Positions 14,221-21,564 of a stretch of 36,501 bases of DNA are shown here, in pieces. Every line of letters starts with the position of its first letter. The stretch's first letter is position 1. This DNA comes from Oscillospiraceae bacterium (GTDB lineage: Bacteria > Bacillota > Clostridia > Oscillospirales > CAG-272), in contig SVRY01000025.1 of the NCBI GenBank assembly GCA_015064585.1, forward strand, positions 1-36,501, given 5' to 3'. The position numbers and the translations under genes are program-made. The notes below the pieces were generated by a model that ran no database searches, was not told where the DNA came from, and saw only the letters and a list, made by a program, of their open reading frames with translations.

Positions 14221-14440
14221 ACGAAATTCGCCTGCGGCGAGTGAAATTTGGCTTCGCCAAGTGAAATAGCTTCGCTGTGAAATATTTGCTTCGCAAATGT
14301 GGCGAATTTCATTTCACATTGCGACCGACGGGAGCAATATTTCACAATTCACACAGTGAATTATTTCACATTCGGCGAAGCCGAATATTTCACTTGTATC
14401 ATTATCGCAAGGCGATGCATTATTGATGATATACAAGGCC
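14221..14440 (+). repeat. Hairpin array 1 with GTGAAAT / ATTTCAC spacers
   Basis: The left half holds short hairpins with 3-base loops (TTCGCC-TGC-GGCGA, TTGGC-TTC-GCCAA, AGC-TTC-GCT, ATTTGC-TTC-GCAAAT) separated by GTGAAAT. GAAATTCGCC (14223-14232) can also pair with GGCGAATTTC (14301-14310), enclosing them all. The right half has ATTGC/GCAAT, AATTCAC/GTGAATT, ATTCGGC-GAA-GCCGAAT and CTTGTATCAT/ATGATATACAAG, separated by ATTTCAC, the complement of the left spacer. The whole block can fold as one branched structure. No coding potential is supported. Confidence 0.85.
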
Positions 14441-14445
14441 GCGCC

Positions 14446-14474
14446 TTGATTTGTTTGCAAAAGTGTGATATAAT
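14446..14474 (+). promoter_or_regulatory. Promoter of cassette 1 gene
   Basis: TTGATT (14446-14451), 17-bp spacer, TATAAT (14469-14474) preceded by TGTGA. It lies directly after hairpin array 1 and 26 bp before the gene. Confidence 0.8.
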
Positions 14475-14499
14475 GAAGCAAGGAAAGGAGGCGGTTACT

Positions 14500-14913
14500 T
14501 TGCCATCAACCAATATTTGGATCATGTGTGTGATAATGATAGTTTTAAGTCCTGTTAGCTGGATTATACTCGATGAATATGGCATACGTTATTATTTCAT
14601 GAGAAAAATATTAAAAAAACGGTGGTTGTATTCCGCGGTAACGTACTCCTTGCTTTTATCAAACTTATTGTTGCTACTTACGGCTTGGTTCTTTCCCAAT
14701 CGGTGGCTTTACATATTGGGCGGCATATGGATTGGAACAATCGGACAGTTTCCACCGTTGGATCACGGCATTCGGAGTGTTCATTGGTTATCTTATAAGA
14801 GATCTTACGAAATTTACGTTGAGCAAGCAGATCTTTGGGAAAAGAATTTAAAAAAGAAGCAGAAAAAAAGAATGAGGCGAAAGAACAAGAGAAAAAGTAA
14901 AAAATTAAGTTGA
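14500..14913 (+). CDS. Orphan membrane protein of cassette 1
   Basis: A 137-residue protein with about three hydrophobic segments (about 5-24, 44-64, 68-84) and a strikingly basic C-terminal tail (about 117-136, almost only K, R, N and S). I do not recognise the family. AAAGGAGG (14484-14491) lies eight bases before a TTG at 14500, which I take as the start. The in-frame ATG at 14474 overlaps the -10 and lies upstream of the Shine-Dalgarno, so it is rejected. The gene is isolated between two hairpin arrays with its own promoter. The basic tail could contact nucleic acid or acidic lipid (speculation). Confidence 0.65.
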   Translation: MPSTNIWIMCVIMIVLSPVSWIILDEYGIRYYFMRKILKKRWLYSAVTYSLLLSNLLLLLTAWFFPNRWLYILGGIWIGTIGQFPPLDHGIRSVHWLSYKRSYEIYVEQADLWEKNLKKKQKKRMRRKNKRKSKKLS

Positions 14914-14935
14914 CCTTTTTGCTCGTTTAAGCCAG

Positions 14936-14978
14936 AAAAAAGCACACATTTGTCTACTAGACAAATGTGTGCTTTTTT
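14936..14978 (+). terminator. Cassette 2 boundary hairpin (terminator)
   Basis: GCACACATTTGTC pairs perfectly with GACAAATGTGTGC, flanked by A6 and T6. Over 52 bp (14931-14982) it matches 14171-14222 at 48 positions, including the leading GCCAG. It terminates the cassette 1 gene and starts cassette 2. Confidence 0.85.
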
Positions 14979-14985
14979 CAACTAT

Positions 14986-15167
14986 ATCCGCCTTCTGCGG
15001 AAGAAATCCACCTGCGGTGGATGAAATCGCTTCGCGATGAAATCTGCCTTGCGGCAGGAGAAGGAGGCGGATTTAATTTCATCTAGGCGGTACGCCGAAG
15101 ATTTCATCCGAGCTCGCTCGGATTTCACCGTGCAATCAGTTGCAAAGCAACTGCGCACGATTTCATT
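14986..15167 (+). repeat. Hairpin array 2 with TGAAAT / ATTTCAT spacers
   Basis: The architecture is that of array 1, but the stems differ: TCCGC/GCGGA, ATCCACC-TGC-GGTGGAT, ATCGC-TTC-GCGAT and CTGCC/GGCAG in the left half with GAAAT spacers. ATCCGCC (14986-14992) can also pair with GGCGGAT (15066-15072) as an outer stem. The right half has GGCG-GTA-CGCC, ATCCGAGC-TC-GCTCGGAT and a two-part CGTGC..CAGTTGC-AAA-GCAACTG.GCACG hairpin with ATTTCAT or ATTTCAC spacers. The final ATTTCATT runs into the -35 element. An open frame through the array is a by-product of its composition. Confidence 0.85.
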
Positions 15168-15194
15168 GACTATTTGGAAATTTTATGATATAAT
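15166..15194 (+). promoter_or_regulatory. Promoter of cassette 2 gene
   Basis: TTGACT (15166-15171), 17-bp spacer, TATAAT (15189-15194) with TG upstream. The last array spacer overlaps the -35. Confidence 0.8.
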
Positions 15195-15303
15195 AACCAG
15201 AATAAGTGATCACTATGGCAGTGAACAAGCTTACAAGCTCCATCTAATATTTTTTCCGCGAACGGCATTTTTATTAGATGAGAATATTGAGGTTTCGTGT
15301 CAG

Positions 15304-16011
15304 ATGAATAAAGATTTTATAATCAAGGATGTTAATGATTATTTGGCGGGAAAAATCACAAGAAGTGAGTTGTCTTTCAGAGTAAAAAATCGCCGTACTG
15401 CCACGCCGTTTCTACTTGATCATTATTGTTCCTATGCCAATTTGCTTCTTGACGGTGTGGAACAGAAACTAATGGCGATACCCGAGCAGTCCTACTGTGA
15501 TGATGATCTCAAACGCATCATTGCTGTATTGGAAGGCAGGCAGTCGGTTCAGTATCATTTTGTCTATGTGATTCCAAACCAAATGATAGACAGCGACCTT
15601 CAAAAATTGATGCAAATTACAGAGAGTTTTCTTTACAATCTTGAGCAGGGGAAAACGCATCGGATCAAAGTGGGCGTTCGTTTGACAAACGGTGAGGACA
15701 TATACAATAATACGGATGCGTTTTTTACACAAGAAGAGTATGATTTCTGCCAAAGTATGCATGACATCCTATCAAATGACACGCAGGATACCGTGGTTAA
15801 AAGTGTTGCCCGGAATCTTTTATCAATCATAAACCGTTATGTTGGCGGTTGGGAAAGCATTACAACATATTTTGCCTCAACGCAGACTATCCCCGGTGAC
15901 ATACTATCGAAAGATCTTAAGCGAAGCCTGCAAGCGTTATGCGGAAAGCGTCCCATCTATGTAACCTTGCACGGTCGGATCGATAACCTCAATGCGACGA
16001 TCGTTTTATAA
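15304..16011 (+). CDS. Orphan protein of cassette 2, unknown function
   Basis: A 235-residue soluble protein starting MNKDFIIKDVNDYL. No signal peptide, membrane segment or family motif that I recognise. It is mixed alpha/beta in appearance, with KSVARNLLSIINRYVGGWESITTYF near the C-terminus. The start at ATG 15304 has GAGG at 15289-15292. The frame is open back to 15037, but that part is hairpin array and promoter, so those 89 codons are not translated. The 110-nt leader between promoter and ATG contains no other convincing start. Its position in a duplicated cassette at a tRNA locus suggests an accessory, perhaps defence or adaptation, gene (inference only). Confidence 0.6.
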   Translation: MNKDFIIKDVNDYLAGKITRSELSFRVKNRRTATPFLLDHYCSYANLLLDGVEQKLMAIPEQSYCDDDLKRIIAVLEGRQSVQYHFVYVIPNQMIDSDLQKLMQITESFLYNLEQGKTHRIKVGVRLTNGEDIYNNTDAFFTQEEYDFCQSMHDILSNDTQDTVVKSVARNLLSIINRYVGGWESITTYFASTQTIPGDILSKDLKRSLQALCGKRPIYVTLHGRIDNLNATIVL

Positions 16012-16069
16012 GAATCATTGAGGGTATTGATATTTGTTCTGATCTTAGGGCCGTTTTTTGCAAAAACTA

Positions 16070-16098
16070 TTGCAAACCGATAAAAAATCCGCTAAAAT
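16070..16098 (+). promoter_or_regulatory. Promoter of the solute-binding-like lipoprotein
   Basis: TTGCAA (16070-16075), 17-bp spacer, TAAAAT (16093-16098), 30 bp before the ATG at 16128. Confidence 0.65.
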
Positions 16099-16127
16099 AG
16101 GAATAGATAACGGAAAGGAGACTACAT

Positions 16128-17093
16128 ATGGCGCACATGAAACGAATTAGCCGGATGCTTTGTTTGTTATTGGCGGCAGTTGCCATATTACTGACCGGAT
16201 GCCAAAAAGAAGAAGATTTTTCTCTGAAAAAAGAACTTGCTTTTTCGGTGCCCGGAACCGTAACGGGAAAATTAAATCCTTTTTTTGCAAGCGAAGCGGG
16301 AGATCTGGCGGCTCTTTCCATGATGACCGACCGATTTTTGTCTTCCGATGGCATTGCCGAAACAAGCGAGTCAATAGACGCGGATGGAAATTTGGCGGTG
16401 ACTGTAACCATACGGGAAAATATCTACTGTTGGGATAAAAGCGAGCTGTTTTCGGGTGATTTTATGTATGCTGTACAGTTTGTCTGCGATCCGTCCTATA
16501 ACGGACCGTATACCGCCCTTGCAAAGTCCTCTCTGGTGGGGCTTTCGGATTTTCGCAGCGGAAAATCAACTACCCTTGCGGGGCTGGAAAAGGTAGATGC
16601 GCATACCTGCCGTGTTCTGTTTTCCGATCCCAATGAGGATTATCATACGCTTCTCGATCTGCCCGCTGTGCGCAGTGCCAATTACGGTGGGTATACCTAT
16701 GGAAATTGTGCCGAAGCGGATGTGGTGGCAAAGTATGCCAAGGTGATCGGAACAGGCGCCTGGTATGTGAATAATTTGATCCCGAGTGATGGAAAGATCA
16801 TCAATTTCAAGCCCAGTGAACATTATCGCGCCGGCAATATAACAGCCAAAAAAGCCACTCTTCGATGTGTTAAAGAAGAAGATGTCGGATTGAACATCCA
16901 ATTGGGGCAATTGACTTTGGGATTCTTATATGATAAGGAACTGGCGCAAGCGCAGGCGGAGAAATACGGCTTGGCTGTATTTTTCTTGCAGGACGGCGCG
17001 TTCCTTTGCGCCAAGGATGCGCCCTATTTTTCAGCGGCCACCGAAGAGGATACGATCCTGCAGGCACTGGTTGCCATTTCGGCGGCATGTTGA
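16128..17093 (+). CDS. Short family-5-like solute-binding lipoprotein
   Basis: A 321-residue lipoprotein with lipobox LLTGC (Cys25). The body resembles the N-terminal lobes of oligopeptide/nickel-type binding proteins (about 40-230: LNPFFASEAGD, DGNLAVTVTIRENIYCWDKSELFSGDFMYAVQFV, with YTALAKSSLVGL and GTGAWYV following). Usual family members have about 500-550 residues, so the C-terminal lobe is largely missing and the protein ends at ISAAC. No permease or ATPase gene is adjacent. It may be a truncated relic or a non-transport sensor. AAGGAG lies seven bases before the ATG. A strong terminator follows. Confidence 0.65.
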   Translation: MAHMKRISRMLCLLLAAVAILLTGCQKEEDFSLKKELAFSVPGTVTGKLNPFFASEAGDLAALSMMTDRFLSSDGIAETSESIDADGNLAVTVTIRENIYCWDKSELFSGDFMYAVQFVCDPSYNGPYTALAKSSLVGLSDFRSGKSTTLAGLEKVDAHTCRVLFSDPNEDYHTLLDLPAVRSANYGGYTYGNCAEADVVAKYAKVIGTGAWYVNNLIPSDGKIINFKPSEHYRAGNITAKKATLRCVKEEDVGLNIQLGQLTLGFLYDKELAQAQAEKYGLAVFFLQDGAFLCAKDAPYFSAATEEDTILQALVAISAAC

Positions 17094-17097
17094 TCGA

Positions 17098-17136
17098 AAA
17101 ACCCAAGAACCGATTTTTGCACGGTTCTTGGGTTTT
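17098..17136 (+). terminator. Terminator of the solute-binding-like gene
   Basis: AAACCCAAGAACCG pairs with CGGTTCTTGGGTTT around a 9-base loop, ending in TTTT. It starts a few bases after the stop. Confidence 0.9.
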
Positions 17137-17154
17137 GTAACGATGTTTGCATGT

Positions 17155-17179
17155 AAAAAGCGCTGCTGAAAAGCAGCGC
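17155..17179 (-). terminator. Terminator of pssA
   Basis: On the minus strand GCGCTGCT pairs with AGCAGCGC around TTTC, followed by TTTTT. It lies 15 bases past the pssA stop. Confidence 0.88.
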
Positions 17180-17193
17180 CTACAGTATTTAAA

Positions 17194-17850
17194 TCAGATT
17201 TTTAATTTCAAAATGTATACGACCAATACCGTGGCAAGCTCAACCATACCGAACAGTCCGATGATGTAGAACATAACGCCTTTGGCTTTGCGTATCTTAA
17301 TCTTATTGAAAAGGAACGCAAAAGCAACGGCAATCAGTAATCCACAGTAAAGATACTTGTAAATTTCGCCATCGAAGATGGAATCGGTACAGAACTTAAA
17401 GCAGTAGAATAAGGGGAAGATGATGGCGGCGGTGGTGATGGGAAGTCCATCATAACTGGTGCGTACGCCATCTTCCTTGGCACTGCGGTTTTCTTCGCAA
17501 ACATTGAAATATGCCAAGCGGATCAGCCCTGCCAAAACGTACAGAGCCATGATGATGAAAAAGAAATAGTTTCTTAGACCATAACGGCAACCCATGACAG
17601 CAGGCAATACACCAAAGCAGACTAAGTCAGCAAGGGAGTCCAGCTGAATGCCAAAGCGCCGTTCATCATCGGTGCTTTTGGTTCGGGTGCGGGCAACCTT
17701 ACCGTCGAACATATCAAAGAAGCCGCTGAGCAGAAGGCAAATGACCGAAACGACAATCGGTTCTCCCGTGACGGCGGCAAAAATACCAATGGTTCCGGAG
17801 ATGAGGGACAGATATGTCAAAATTACTGTATAATTATAAAAACCTAACAA
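17194..17850 (-). CDS. pssA: CDP-diacylglycerol-serine O-phosphatidyltransferase
   Basis: About 218 residues. The CDP-alcohol phosphotransferase signature is complete: D-M-F-D-G-K-V-A-R, then GIQLDSLAD, giving the DxxDGxxAR...GxxxDxxxD pattern. About six to eight membrane segments surround the active site. It makes phosphatidylserine from CDP-diacylglycerol and serine, the precursor of phosphatidylethanolamine. The FYNYTVILTYLSLISG start is typical of PssA rather than PgsA. GAGGTG (17862-17857) serves a TTG at 17850; the GTG at 17859 overlaps that Shine-Dalgarno and would add three residues. It has its own promoter and terminator. Confidence 0.85.
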   Translation of the reverse strand: MLGFYNYTVILTYLSLISGTIGIFAAVTGEPIVVSVICLLLSGFFDMFDGKVARTRTKSTDDERRFGIQLDSLADLVCFGVLPAVMGCRYGLRNYFFFIIMALYVLAGLIRLAYFNVCEENRSAKEDGVRTSYDGLPITTAAIIFPLFYCFKFCTDSIFDGEIYKYLYCGLLIAVAFAFLFNKIKIRKAKGVMFYIIGLFGMVELATVLVVYILKLKI

Positions 17851-17902
17851 AATTAACACCTCAAATTTGGTTATAGTACTGAAACATTTATCTATCTACA
17901 CC

Positions 17903-17931
17903 AGTATATCACATTTTTTTCAAAAAAGCAA
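17903..17931 (-). promoter_or_regulatory. Promoter of pssA
   Basis: On the minus strand TTGCTT (17931-17926), 17-bp spacer, TATACT (17908-17903) with an upstream TGTGA. Confidence 0.65.
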
Positions 17932-17979
17932 CAAATCTTTTCAAAAAATAAAAATAAGATGTATTTTTTCATGAATACA

Positions 17980-18008
17980 TTGACATTGGTTGTAAAAAAA
18001 AGTATACT
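17980..18008 (+). promoter_or_regulatory. Promoter of the aldo/keto reductase gene
   Basis: TTGACA (17980-17985), 17-bp spacer, TATACT (18003-18008). It is divergent from the pssA promoter. Confidence 0.85.
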
Positions 18009-18033
18009 ATAACAAAGAGAGGTGTTGAGCGTT

Positions 18034-19590
18034 ATGATTTATGCGATAGTTATAATCGCCGCTATACTTGGTTTGTTTTTTATATATATTATCGGTTCGA
18101 TATACGCAGTCTACAGTACTGTGCGGCGCATTGAAAAAAACCGTGCTGCATCCATTGATATTGAAAAGGAACTCAGGATCTGTCAACGAAAAATGGTATG
18201 CGCCCTGAAAGAAGGGGATTACCACTGCACGCTGAACGAGAATATGTATTTCTCTTCTGAGGATGCAGTTACTGCTCATGCGCTGAAAACGGTGGATCGG
18301 CAAATGAAATTTTATTTTGATAAAAAACCCGGTATGATCAAAAAAGAAGCGGTATACCAGCATTCGGTGGCATATAACCGTTTTTTATCGGAATTTCAGA
18401 AAAACGAAGAGGAAAGGATCAAATGGTACAATCGAATGGAAGACTTGCGTAAGAGCCGTTTGTATGGCGGGTTTGCTGAGGCGGCGATCGATAAACTGCC
18501 TAAAAAAGATGAAACATATCAAAATATTCTCGGATTTGGATTGATGCGATTGCCGCTTTTGGAAAACGGTGATGTGGATCTGGAGCAGTGCATTGCCATG
18601 GCAGACTGTATGATGCAGCATGGTTTTCGGTATTTTGATACGGCATATTTCTATTTGGACGGCCGTTCTGAAGGCATTGCGAAGAAAATACTGGTGGATC
18701 GCTATCACAGAGGAACTTTTTTGTTGGCGGATAAGATGCCTGTTTCCTTGCTAAAAGAAGATGCGGATGTGGAGCGCATTTTTAACGAACAGCTGGAACG
18801 AACGGGAGCAAAATATTTCGACTATTATCTGTTGCACGCCCTCAACAACAATACATATGAAAAGCAGTCCAAGCGGCATAAAGTTTTTCAGTTTATTTCT
18901 GAAAAAAAGAAGCAGGGAATTGTTAGGCAGATGGGCTTTTCCTTCCATGATAAGCCGGAGGTGTTGGAGAAGATACTGAACGAGCATCCCGAGGTGGATT
19001 TTGTGCAGCTGCAGCTGAATTATTATGATTGGGAATCCAAAGATGTTGCCGCCAGACGCTGTTACGAAGTGGCACGTGCCCATGGAAAGCCGATTGTTGT
19101 TATGGAACCCATTAAGGGAGGAAATTTGGCGGTCATGCCGCAGGAGATTCGGGATAAACTGCCCGAATCGATCCGATCGGAATCGCTAGCCAATTTGGCG
19201 CTGCGGTTTGTTGCGTCCAAAGAAGGAATTTTGACCGTGCTTTCGGGCATGTCCACATTGGCACAGGCATTTGAGAATGCGGAAAACATGACCGATATGA
19301 AACCGCTGACAGATGCCGAAACCCAAGCACTGCTGCAGGCGGCAGAAGAGATTCGCAAGATCCCCACCTATCCCTGCACGCGTTGCCGTTATTGTTTGGA
19401 GGTTTGCCCGAGCAAGCTGCCTATTCCGCAGATCATTACTAAGATGAACCATCGCATGCGCGGAGGAACAGTGGAGATCCCCGAAGCGCAAGCCTGTGTT
19501 TCCTGCGGTGCGTGCGAGGCAAAATGTCCGCAGAGGATCAAGATCCGTCAGGTGATGGCGCAGGCGGTCAAAACCAATACGGCACCGTAA
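18034..19590 (+). CDS. Membrane-anchored aldo/keto reductase with C-terminal ferredoxin domain
   Basis: A 518-residue fusion. An N-terminal membrane segment (about 1-25) and a charged region, likely helical (about 30-160), precede an aldo/keto reductase barrel that begins near ILGFGLMRLPLL. The AKR tetrad can be read as D and Y in RYFDTAYFY, K in LLADKMP and H in YYLLHAL. The C-terminus has two 4Fe-4S motifs, CTRCRYCLEVCPSK and CVSCGACEAKCPQR. AKR-ferredoxin proteins of about 370 residues are widespread in anaerobes, where ferredoxin may replace NAD(P)H; the membrane extension is unusual. I chose ATG 18034 because AGAGAGGTG lies about nine bases upstream; the GTG at 18022 is part of that Shine-Dalgarno. 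Confidence 0.82.
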   Translation: MIYAIVIIAAILGLFFIYIIGSIYAVYSTVRRIEKNRAASIDIEKELRICQRKMVCALKEGDYHCTLNENMYFSSEDAVTAHALKTVDRQMKFYFDKKPGMIKKEAVYQHSVAYNRFLSEFQKNEEERIKWYNRMEDLRKSRLYGGFAEAAIDKLPKKDETYQNILGFGLMRLPLLENGDVDLEQCIAMADCMMQHGFRYFDTAYFYLDGRSEGIAKKILVDRYHRGTFLLADKMPVSLLKEDADVERIFNEQLERTGAKYFDYYLLHALNNNTYEKQSKRHKVFQFISEKKKQGIVRQMGFSFHDKPEVLEKILNEHPEVDFVQLQLNYYDWESKDVAARRCYEVARAHGKPIVVMEPIKGGNLAVMPQEIRDKLPESIRSESLANLALRFVASKEGILTVLSGMSTLAQAFENAENMTDMKPLTDAETQALLQAAEEIRKIPTYPCTRCRYCLEVCPSKLPIPQIITKMNHRMRGGTVEIPEAQACVSCGACEAKCPQRIKIRQVMAQAVKTNTAP

Positions 19591-19623
19591 AGAGAATGAT
19601 CACAGACAAAAAATGAAATGAAT

Positions 19624-19665
19624 ACAAAATGCTCTCTGAGATTTATTTCTTGGAGAGCATTTTTG
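19624..19665 (+). terminator. Terminator of the aldo/keto reductase gene
   Basis: ACAAAATGCTCTC pairs with GAGAGCATTTTTGT around a 16-base loop, with the T-run inside the 3' arm. Confidence 0.8.
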
Positions 19666-19721
19666 TATAATTCTTGGTTTTGGGGAAATACTTGGAATAT
19701 ATCAAATTGCAGGAGGAATCT

Positions 19722-20390
19722 ATGTTTAAACACGAAAAAATGCTTTTTCATCCGGTTGAGGTGGAAGGTCCGAACCCGCAGTATGCAGCACTGTTACAGG
19801 AACAGTTGGGAGGAGGCAACGGTGAACTCAAAGCCGCAATGCAGTATATGTCTCAAAGCTTTCGTATTAAGGATCCCGAGATCAAGGATCTGTTTTTGGA
19901 TATTGCCGCTGAGGAATTGTCCCATATGGAGATGGTGGCGCAGACCATTCATTTGTTAAACGGTCACGATGTGAATGCCGCCGCTGTGCCTGCCGGAGAG
20001 ATCCAAACGCATGTGCTTTTGGGATTGAATCCCGGACTGATCAATGCGTCCGGCTATTCCTGGACAGGAGATTATGTTACTGTTACGGGGGATCTCTGCG
20101 CAGATCTTCTATCCAACATTGCCTCTGAACAGCGCGCCAAGGTGGTATATGAATACTTGTACCGACAGATCAATGACAAAAAGGTGAGAGAAACCATCGA
20201 CTTTCTGCTCAACCGTGAGGAAGCGCACAATGCAATGTTCCGTGAGGCATTCAATAAGGTACAGAACAGCGGTTCCAATATGGATTTTGGGACGACCAAG
20301 GCGGCTAAAATGTATTTTAGCTTGTCCGAACCCTCCCCTGAGGATAGCCGCTTTACCGAACTTGCCGGCAGTGCACCCTCTTTTCAGTGA
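19722..20390 (+). CDS. Manganese catalase (CotJC-like)
   Basis: A 222-residue ferritin-like di-manganese catalase that decomposes hydrogen peroxide. Metal-ligand helices are visible as AAEELSHMEMV, SEQRAKVVYEY and NREEAHNAMF. The N-terminus MFKHEKMLFHPVEVEGPNPQYAALLQEQLGG matches the CotJC/YdbD group, some of whose members sit in spore coats. AGGAGG at 19711-19716 fixes ATG 19722; an upstream in-frame start at 19674 is rejected. It is monocistronic, bounded by terminators. Whether it is spore-associated here is unknown. Confidence 0.9.
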   Translation: MFKHEKMLFHPVEVEGPNPQYAALLQEQLGGGNGELKAAMQYMSQSFRIKDPEIKDLFLDIAAEELSHMEMVAQTIHLLNGHDVNAAAVPAGEIQTHVLLGLNPGLINASGYSWTGDYVTVTGDLCADLLSNIASEQRAKVVYEYLYRQINDKKVRETIDFLLNREEAHNAMFREAFNKVQNSGSNMDFGTTKAAKMYFSLSEPSPEDSRFTELAGSAPSFQ

Positions 20391-20393
20391 AAG

Positions 20394-20426
20394 AAACCCT
20401 GTCCTATTTGGCGGACAGGGTTTTCC
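20394..20426 (+). terminator. Terminator of the Mn catalase gene
   Basis: AAACCCTGTCC pairs with GGACAGGGTTT, loop of eight bases, then TTTT-rich exit. Confidence 0.88.
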
Positions 20427-20434
20427 TTACGGCA

Positions 20435-20869
20435 TCATTGTAAACCAACCAGTAATAAGAAGCCGAGAATGAGCAGTAACTCCGAATCGCAGTCTGAGTT
20501 GAGCAGTAACAGAATGAGTCCTGCCAAAACAATGTCTTCCATGGTGAAACTGTGGGATGCAAGGGGACCCAAAAGAGATGTACGCGGCGGTTTGGGCGGC
20601 GCTTCGGATTCTAAGGAATCACGGTGTGGTGTCGTTTGCCGCTTGAGCGTGAATTTGCGTGCGGGTCGGGCACGGTTACGGTCTTCCAGCGGATACCGAG
20701 GTGTGCAGGGCGGGCTGTAATCGGTCGGTATTTCGGGTGCAGGTGCAGATGCGGGCGCAGGCGCTGTTCGCTCCCTGTATTCCTGTTTTGTATCTTCGGG
20801 CGCGTGCCGAAATGAAATGCCGCTATAATCGGGTGGCAGACCGTTTTGTCCAAATTTCCGACTATACAT
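20435..20869 (-). CDS. Proline-rich protein with hydrophobic C-terminus
   Basis: A 144-residue protein. The first two thirds are low-complexity, rich in Pro, Ala, Arg and Glu (APAPASAPAPEIP). The last about 35 residues are hydrophobic (DIVLAGLILLLLN ... LLLILGFLLLVG). This layout, a disordered N-terminus with a Leu-rich tail beginning DIVLAGLILLLL, recurs in clostridial hypotheticals that I associate loosely with sporulation genes, but no function is established. It is the last of three closely spaced minus-strand genes. The start is uncertain: the stop of the upstream gene is only a few bases away. Confidence 0.6.
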   Translation of the reverse strand: MYSRKFGQNGLPPDYSGISFRHAPEDTKQEYRERTAPAPASAPAPEIPTDYSPPCTPRYPLEDRNRARPARKFTLKRQTTPHRDSLESEAPPKPPRTSLLGPLASHSFTMEDIVLAGLILLLLNSDCDSELLLILGFLLLVGLQ

Positions 20870-20876
20870 GTGTGGT

Positions 20877-21248
20877 TCAGCCCCCCTTCGGTTTTATATC
20901 AAAACTAAGTCCCAGATTACCTGCCAGTTCCAGCAGTTGCAGGATCTTTAAAACAAAATCGATCTTTTCTCTTCTTGTTTCATTGAGATAGGGACGCAGT
21001 GCCATGAGCAGTCGGCGCTCATCCTCTCGCGCTCTGTTATCGCTGTCCTGCTTTCCGATCACAGGCAGGGAAGGAGATGCTGACGCAGGGGGAGAAATAT
21101 TAGACGTGGCAGAGTCTTTGGGTGTGTTTTCTGCGCCGCCCATATTGTCCTTCAGTTTACCCGCAAAGGAAAGAGCGGTTTGTAACATAGCGGGATTTTC
21201 GGTGACCATTTTGAGGATCTTTCCCAGATCCAGTCCGCTGCTTTCCAT
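20877..21248 (-). CDS. Conserved-looking small protein, unknown function
   Basis: A 123-residue protein. An N-terminal helical part (LDLGKILKMVTENPAMLQTALSFAGKL) is joined by a Ser/Pro/Ala-rich linker (about 40-70) to a C-terminal helical segment (RRLLMALRPYLNETRREKIDFVLKILQLLELAGNLG). The C-terminal LLxALxPYLxxxRREKID pattern recurs in clostridial hypotheticals. It lies 2-3 bases after the upstream gene and 7 bases before the next, so the three are co-transcribed. No known domain is assigned. Confidence 0.65.
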   Translation of the reverse strand: MESSGLDLGKILKMVTENPAMLQTALSFAGKLKDNMGGAENTPKDSATSNISPPASASPSLPVIGKQDSDNRAREDERRLLMALRPYLNETRREKIDFVLKILQLLELAGNLGLSFDIKPKGG

Positions 21249-21250
21249 AT

Positions 21251-21493
21251 TTATGCTTGCAGCGAGTCAAAAATGCCTCGCGCTTTCTCCTCTCCCACTG
21301 TTTCAAGTATTTTTTTTAGGTCTGTTTCGCTTGCCGACCGCAGTCTGCTTTGGATCATGGGGGCAATTCCCATTGCCATGCGCGCTTGCGAAGCATCCGC
21401 GCCTGCCTGTAATACTACGTTATAAACCAGAGAGGCAAATTCATTTTCCGACATATGGATGATCCGATCGATCTTCTGCTTATCTATTTCCAT
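21251..21493 (-). CDS. Small helical protein, unknown function
   Basis: An 80-residue, probably all-helical protein (MEIDKQKIDRIIHMSENEF ... TDLKKILETVGEEKARGIFDSLQA). GGAGG at 21505-21501 fixes ATG 21493; the frame is open further upstream but lacks a ribosome binding site. It is the first gene of the three-gene minus-strand group. Family not recognised. Confidence 0.65.
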   Translation of the reverse strand: MEIDKQKIDRIIHMSENEFASLVYNVVLQAGADASQARMAMGIAPMIQSRLRSASETDLKKILETVGEEKARGIFDSLQA

Positions 21494-21564
21494 CGTGTTT
21501 TCCTCCAAGCAATCGTTTCTTGATATCATTCTATGGAATAGAAAGCACTTTTGTGCCAAAACCC

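Noticed and set aside
14299-14499. N-terminal extension of the cassette 1 protein from 14299 or 14474
   Set aside because: It lies in the hairpin array and promoter; the Shine-Dalgarno at 14484-14491 points to TTG 14500.
14221-15167. Possible CRISPR array
   Set aside because: The repeated element is only about 7 bases, spacers are self-complementary hairpins of unequal length, and no cas gene is present.
15037-15303. N-terminal extension of the cassette 2 protein
   Set aside because: The frame crosses hairpin array 2, a consensus promoter and the transcription start; it cannot be part of the mRNA made from that promoter.
20469-20991. Plus-strand frames opposite the Pro-rich protein
   Set aside because: Several overlapping frames arise from GC-rich low-complexity sequence; none has a ribosome binding site or domain.
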